Source of the DNA: Gracilinema caldarium
GTDB lineage: Bacteria; Spirochaetota; Spirochaetia; Treponematales; Breznakiellaceae
Assembly: GCF_029265695.1 (NCBI RefSeq)
Contig: NZ_JAJUHW010000026.1
Coordinates: forward strand, 1 to 41,960
Reading direction: 5' to 3'
DNA: 41,960 bases
The notes under the pieces are model-generated. The model was not told the DNA's origin and searched no databases. It was given only the letters and a program-made list of their open reading frames with translations. This document shows positions 39,924 through 41,960 of this stretch, piece after piece. A program made the translations under genes and the position numbers. Each line of letters starts with the position of its first letter. The first letter of the stretch is position 1.

Positions 39924-40418
39924 ATGGCAAGCACCGAATCTGGACAGAAACAACTTACGTTAACAGAGGAGGAACTTGCCCATCGGGTTGCGGTTCTTAA
40001 ACGGTTCCGGGAGTTATTGGTAGAACAACGGAACCGTTTCCAGGAATACCTGGTAGTCCTGGACAAGCAAAAGGAAGTCATCGAAAAGGGTGATACGGAT
40101 GCCCTCCTTTCCCATGTTGAACTGGAAGAAAAGATCGTTTCCGATATTTTTGCAATACAGAAAGTAATAGACCCACTGGAAGACCTCTATAGGGCCAGCT
40201 ATCCTGAGCGGGAAACAGAGGTCCCAAAACTAAAGGCGGCCCTGGAAGAGTTAAAGAACGAAGCTGTACAGCGATCCCAGCGGAACCGGAATCTCCTTTC
40301 AGAACGAATGGATAAGCTGCGCAGCGAAATTAAGACCCTCAGAAACAACCCGTTTGCCGCCCGGCGCTCCGTTTATGACAATTCCGGAGCCGCTTCGCTA
40401 GTTGACATTAAGGGATGA
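39924..40418 (+). CDS. FlgN-like coiled-coil flagellar chaperone candidate
   Basis: A 164-residue all-helical protein. Residues 15-75 (EEELAHRVAVLKRFRELLVEQRNRFQEYLVVLDKQKEVIEKGDTDALLSHVELEEKIVSDIFAIQKVIDPL) follow the FlgN pattern of a long helix with repeated L-E-K-Q and the GDTDALLSH turn. The rest is a second helix and a basic end with NNPFAARRSVYDNSG. FlgN binds hook-associated proteins FlgK and FlgL before export. The place after fliS supports a flagellar role. GAGGT precedes the ATG and its stop overlaps polA by ATGA. Confidence 0.75.
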   Translation: MASTESGQKQLTLTEEELAHRVAVLKRFRELLVEQRNRFQEYLVVLDKQKEVIEKGDTDALLSHVELEEKIVSDIFAIQKVIDPLEDLYRASYPERETEVPKLKAALEELKNEAVQRSQRNRNLLSERMDKLRSEIKTLRNNPFAARRSVYDNSGAASLVDIKG

Positions 40419-41960
40419 ACAATCACAAATCGCCCATTTATCTCATTGACGCCTACGGACTCATATACCGGTTTTACTTTGCCTTTATAAGCCGGCCTCT
40501 GCGAAACAGCAGGGGAGAAAATGTATCTGCCCTATTCGGCTTTGCCCGGACCATGAGCAGTCTGCTCAATGACGGAGCCCCCCTGGCAGACACGGAGGGC
40601 AAAGTATGCCCCAATCGGGTAAAGCCCAGTCATCTTGCAGTAGCCTTTGACGCCCCGGGACCTACCTTCCGGCACGAAAAGTTCGAAGCCTACAAGGCGA
40701 CACGGCAGAAAGCCCCTGATGATCTCCATGCCCAGGTTCCCCTGGTAAAGCAATTTCTGGAACTCCTTAACGTTCCGATCCTGCAGGTTCCCGGCTACGA
40801 AGCGGATGATATTATCGCCACCATAGCGGAACAGTGCCGCCGGGAAGGCAGAGCCTGCTACACTATTTCGTCTGACAAAGATTTGCTCCAGCTTGTTGGG
40901 AATGGGATTTATCAGCTCAGACCTGGAAAGAACAGTCTCCCCCAGGAGGGTATTTCCCTTGAACTCGTGGGACCTGACGAAGTTAAGGCCGAATGGGGTG
41001 TCCCGCCCGCAAAAGTGTTGGACATCCTTGCCCTCATAGGAGACAGCTCAGACAACATCCCCGGTGTTAAAGGAATTGGGGAAAAAACTGCGGAAAAACT
41101 CATGGCTCGCTATGGTTCGCTGGATGAAATTTACAAAAATATCGCCAGCATCGAAGGCTCTGTGGGGAAAAAACTTGCGGAAGGACGGGAAATGGCCTTT
41201 TTTTCCCGTTCACTCATAGAGCTGTGCAGTACTGTTCCTCTTCCCATCAATACACTGGAGGACCTTTCCCTGCATAAGCTGGATACCCGGTCAGCGGCCC
41301 GTTTCTTGTTAGACCAGGGTATACGGCAAGCAGCGCTCAGCCTGGATCCCAATGCAGCGGCTCACGGGGCGGCCAACACTGGCTCCGCTCTTTCGCAAGA
41401 AACAAGCACCATTACCGGGACCACTGCTGCCCCCCACAGCGGGAAGGCAGGCGCCGAAATGAGCGCTGAACTGAGCTCTGAAAATAGAGACAAGGGCGAG
41501 ACTAAAGTAGAATCTCTCAATGCTCCTGAAATGAAAGCCCCTGGCCGTTACAAAACGGTACTCGAATTGTCAGAGCTGCGCCACATTCTGGACCAGGCCC
41601 GCAAGCAGAAGCTGCTGGCCCTCGATTTCGAAACCGATTCTCTTGAACCATGGGATGCCCGGGTGGTGGGCTTTTCCCTTGCCATCCAAGCAGGAACAGC
41701 CTGGTATGTTCCGGTCATGGCCCACCAGGGGATAGCCCCTCATATTGATGGCTCAGCGGCAAAACAAGCGCTGGAAGAAATCCTTTTAGATCCTGTCATG
41801 ACCATCGTTGCCCATAATGCAAAGTACGATTATGCCGTATCCCGTCATTGGGGTATAGCGCCCTGGTCTGCACGCATCTGGGATACTATGGTAGCTGCCT
41901 GGATTCAGGATCCAGAACGGGGCAATTATGCCCTCGATTCGCTCATAGGATCCCACTTAG
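40415..41960 (+). CDS. polA: DNA polymerase I (5' part; continues beyond window)
   Basis: 515 residues are visible, open at the right edge. The 5'-nuclease domain (1-300) has IYLIDAYGLIYRFYFAF, AFDAPGPTFRHEKFEAYKATR, VPGYEADDIIATIAEQ, ISSDKDLLQLV and GDSSDNIPGVKGIGEKTAEKL. A charged linker rich in S, T, A and E (about 310-375) precedes a 3'-5' exonuclease domain with ALDFETDSLEPW (Exo I) and IVAHNAKYDYAV (Exo II), so proofreading residues appear kept. A 16-residue insert (PLADTEGKVCPNRVKP) lies near residue 57. The polymerase domain is outside. Confidence 0.96.
   Translation, partial: MNNHKSPIYLIDAYGLIYRFYFAFISRPLRNSRGENVSALFGFARTMSSLLNDGAPLADTEGKVCPNRVKPSHLAVAFDAPGPTFRHEKFEAYKATRQKAPDDLHAQVPLVKQFLELLNVPILQVPGYEADDIIATIAEQCRREGRACYTISSDKDLLQLVGNGIYQLRPGKNSLPQEGISLELVGPDEVKAEWGVPPAKVLDILALIGDSSDNIPGVKGIGEKTAEKLMARYGSLDEIYKNIASIEGSVGKKLAEGREMAFFSRSLIELCSTVPLPINTLEDLSLHKLDTRSAARFLLDQGIRQAALSLDPNAAAHGAANTGSALSQETSTITGTTAAPHSGKAGAEMSAELSSENRDKGETKVESLNAPEMKAPGRYKTVLELSELRHILDQARKQKLLALDFETDSLEPWDARVVGFSLAIQAGTAWYVPVMAHQGIAPHIDGSAAKQALEEILLDPVMTIVAHNAKYDYAVSRHWGIAPWSARIWDTMVAAWIQDPERGNYALDSLIGSHL

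Overview
The window reads as a chromosomal stretch of a spirochaete close to Treponema (free-living, or insect-gut types such as the T. primitia/azotonutricium/caldarium group). This is inferred from about 50% GC, the mix of ATG, GTG and TTG starts, and gene groups I recall from treponemes: rpsP-khpA-rimM-trmD-rplS followed by an orphan FlhB C-domain and yraN; an RsbU/RsbV/RsbW trio; ftsH-Trx-like-yhbY-lolA-rodZ-rimO-uvrD; and fliS beside a flagellar-chaperone-like gene. The species cannot be fixed from the sequence alone. Most genes are ordinary housekeeping genes in tightly packed operons, with many ATGA/TGATG stop-start overlaps.

Layout, 1-4.4 kb (accessory): a transposase-like fragment at the left edge, a YfcE-type phosphoesterase, a possible small membrane ORF, a lipoprotein divergent from a TetR regulator with a large shared operator, a structured non-coding stretch, an exported DUF4384-like protein and an A+T-rich VapBC-type toxin-antitoxin pair. 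4.4-16.8 kb (plus strand): trpS-truA, then ndk-pepF-gpsA-ffh, a structured leader, rpsP-khpA-rimM-trmD-rplS, a hypothetical gene, ylqH-like, an HD-GYP protein, yraN and two small hypotheticals. 16.8-20.2 kb (signalling): a GGDEF diguanylate cyclase and a convergent RsbU-like phosphatase, then RsbV- and RsbW-like genes. 20.2-21.6 kb: mtnN-luxS (AI-2 synthesis) and a convergent tRNA-Gly(CCC). 21.7-36.7 kb (minus strand): acylphosphatase, two response regulators, a repeat-rich intergenic stretch, rplM-rpsI-recX, two small membrane proteins, a degenerate aminotransferase-like protein, uvrD, rimO, a RodZ-like protein, a LolA-like protein, yhbY, a thioredoxin-fold protein, ftsH, and a DUF432-like/mscS pair. 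36.8-42 kb (plus strand): galT-galK, fliS, a FlgN-like gene and the first part of polA.

How the genes work together: the 11-16 kb block supports ribosome and tRNA maturation and SRP targeting. c-di-GMP signalling is represented by one cyclase with an I-site and one HD-GYP protein that lacks a conserved histidine. RsbUVW form a partner-switch with no sigma factor in sight. MtnN and LuxS recycle S-adenosylhomocysteine and release AI-2. GalT and GalK form a Leloir pair.

The most interesting cross-cutting signal is a set of genes without Shine-Dalgarno sequences (yfcE-like, ndk, the DUF432-like gene, the Trx-fold gene, and more weakly two others). In each, a sigma70 -10 box lies 6-7 bases before the ATG, which predicts leaderless mRNAs. 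Other points are the 47-bp TetR operator on a perfect-consensus promoter, interleaved stems at 2673-2723, a tRNA whose flanks extend its acceptor stem to 19 bp, and a family of small intergenic repeats. I did not find a clearly new multi-gene defence or metabolic system.
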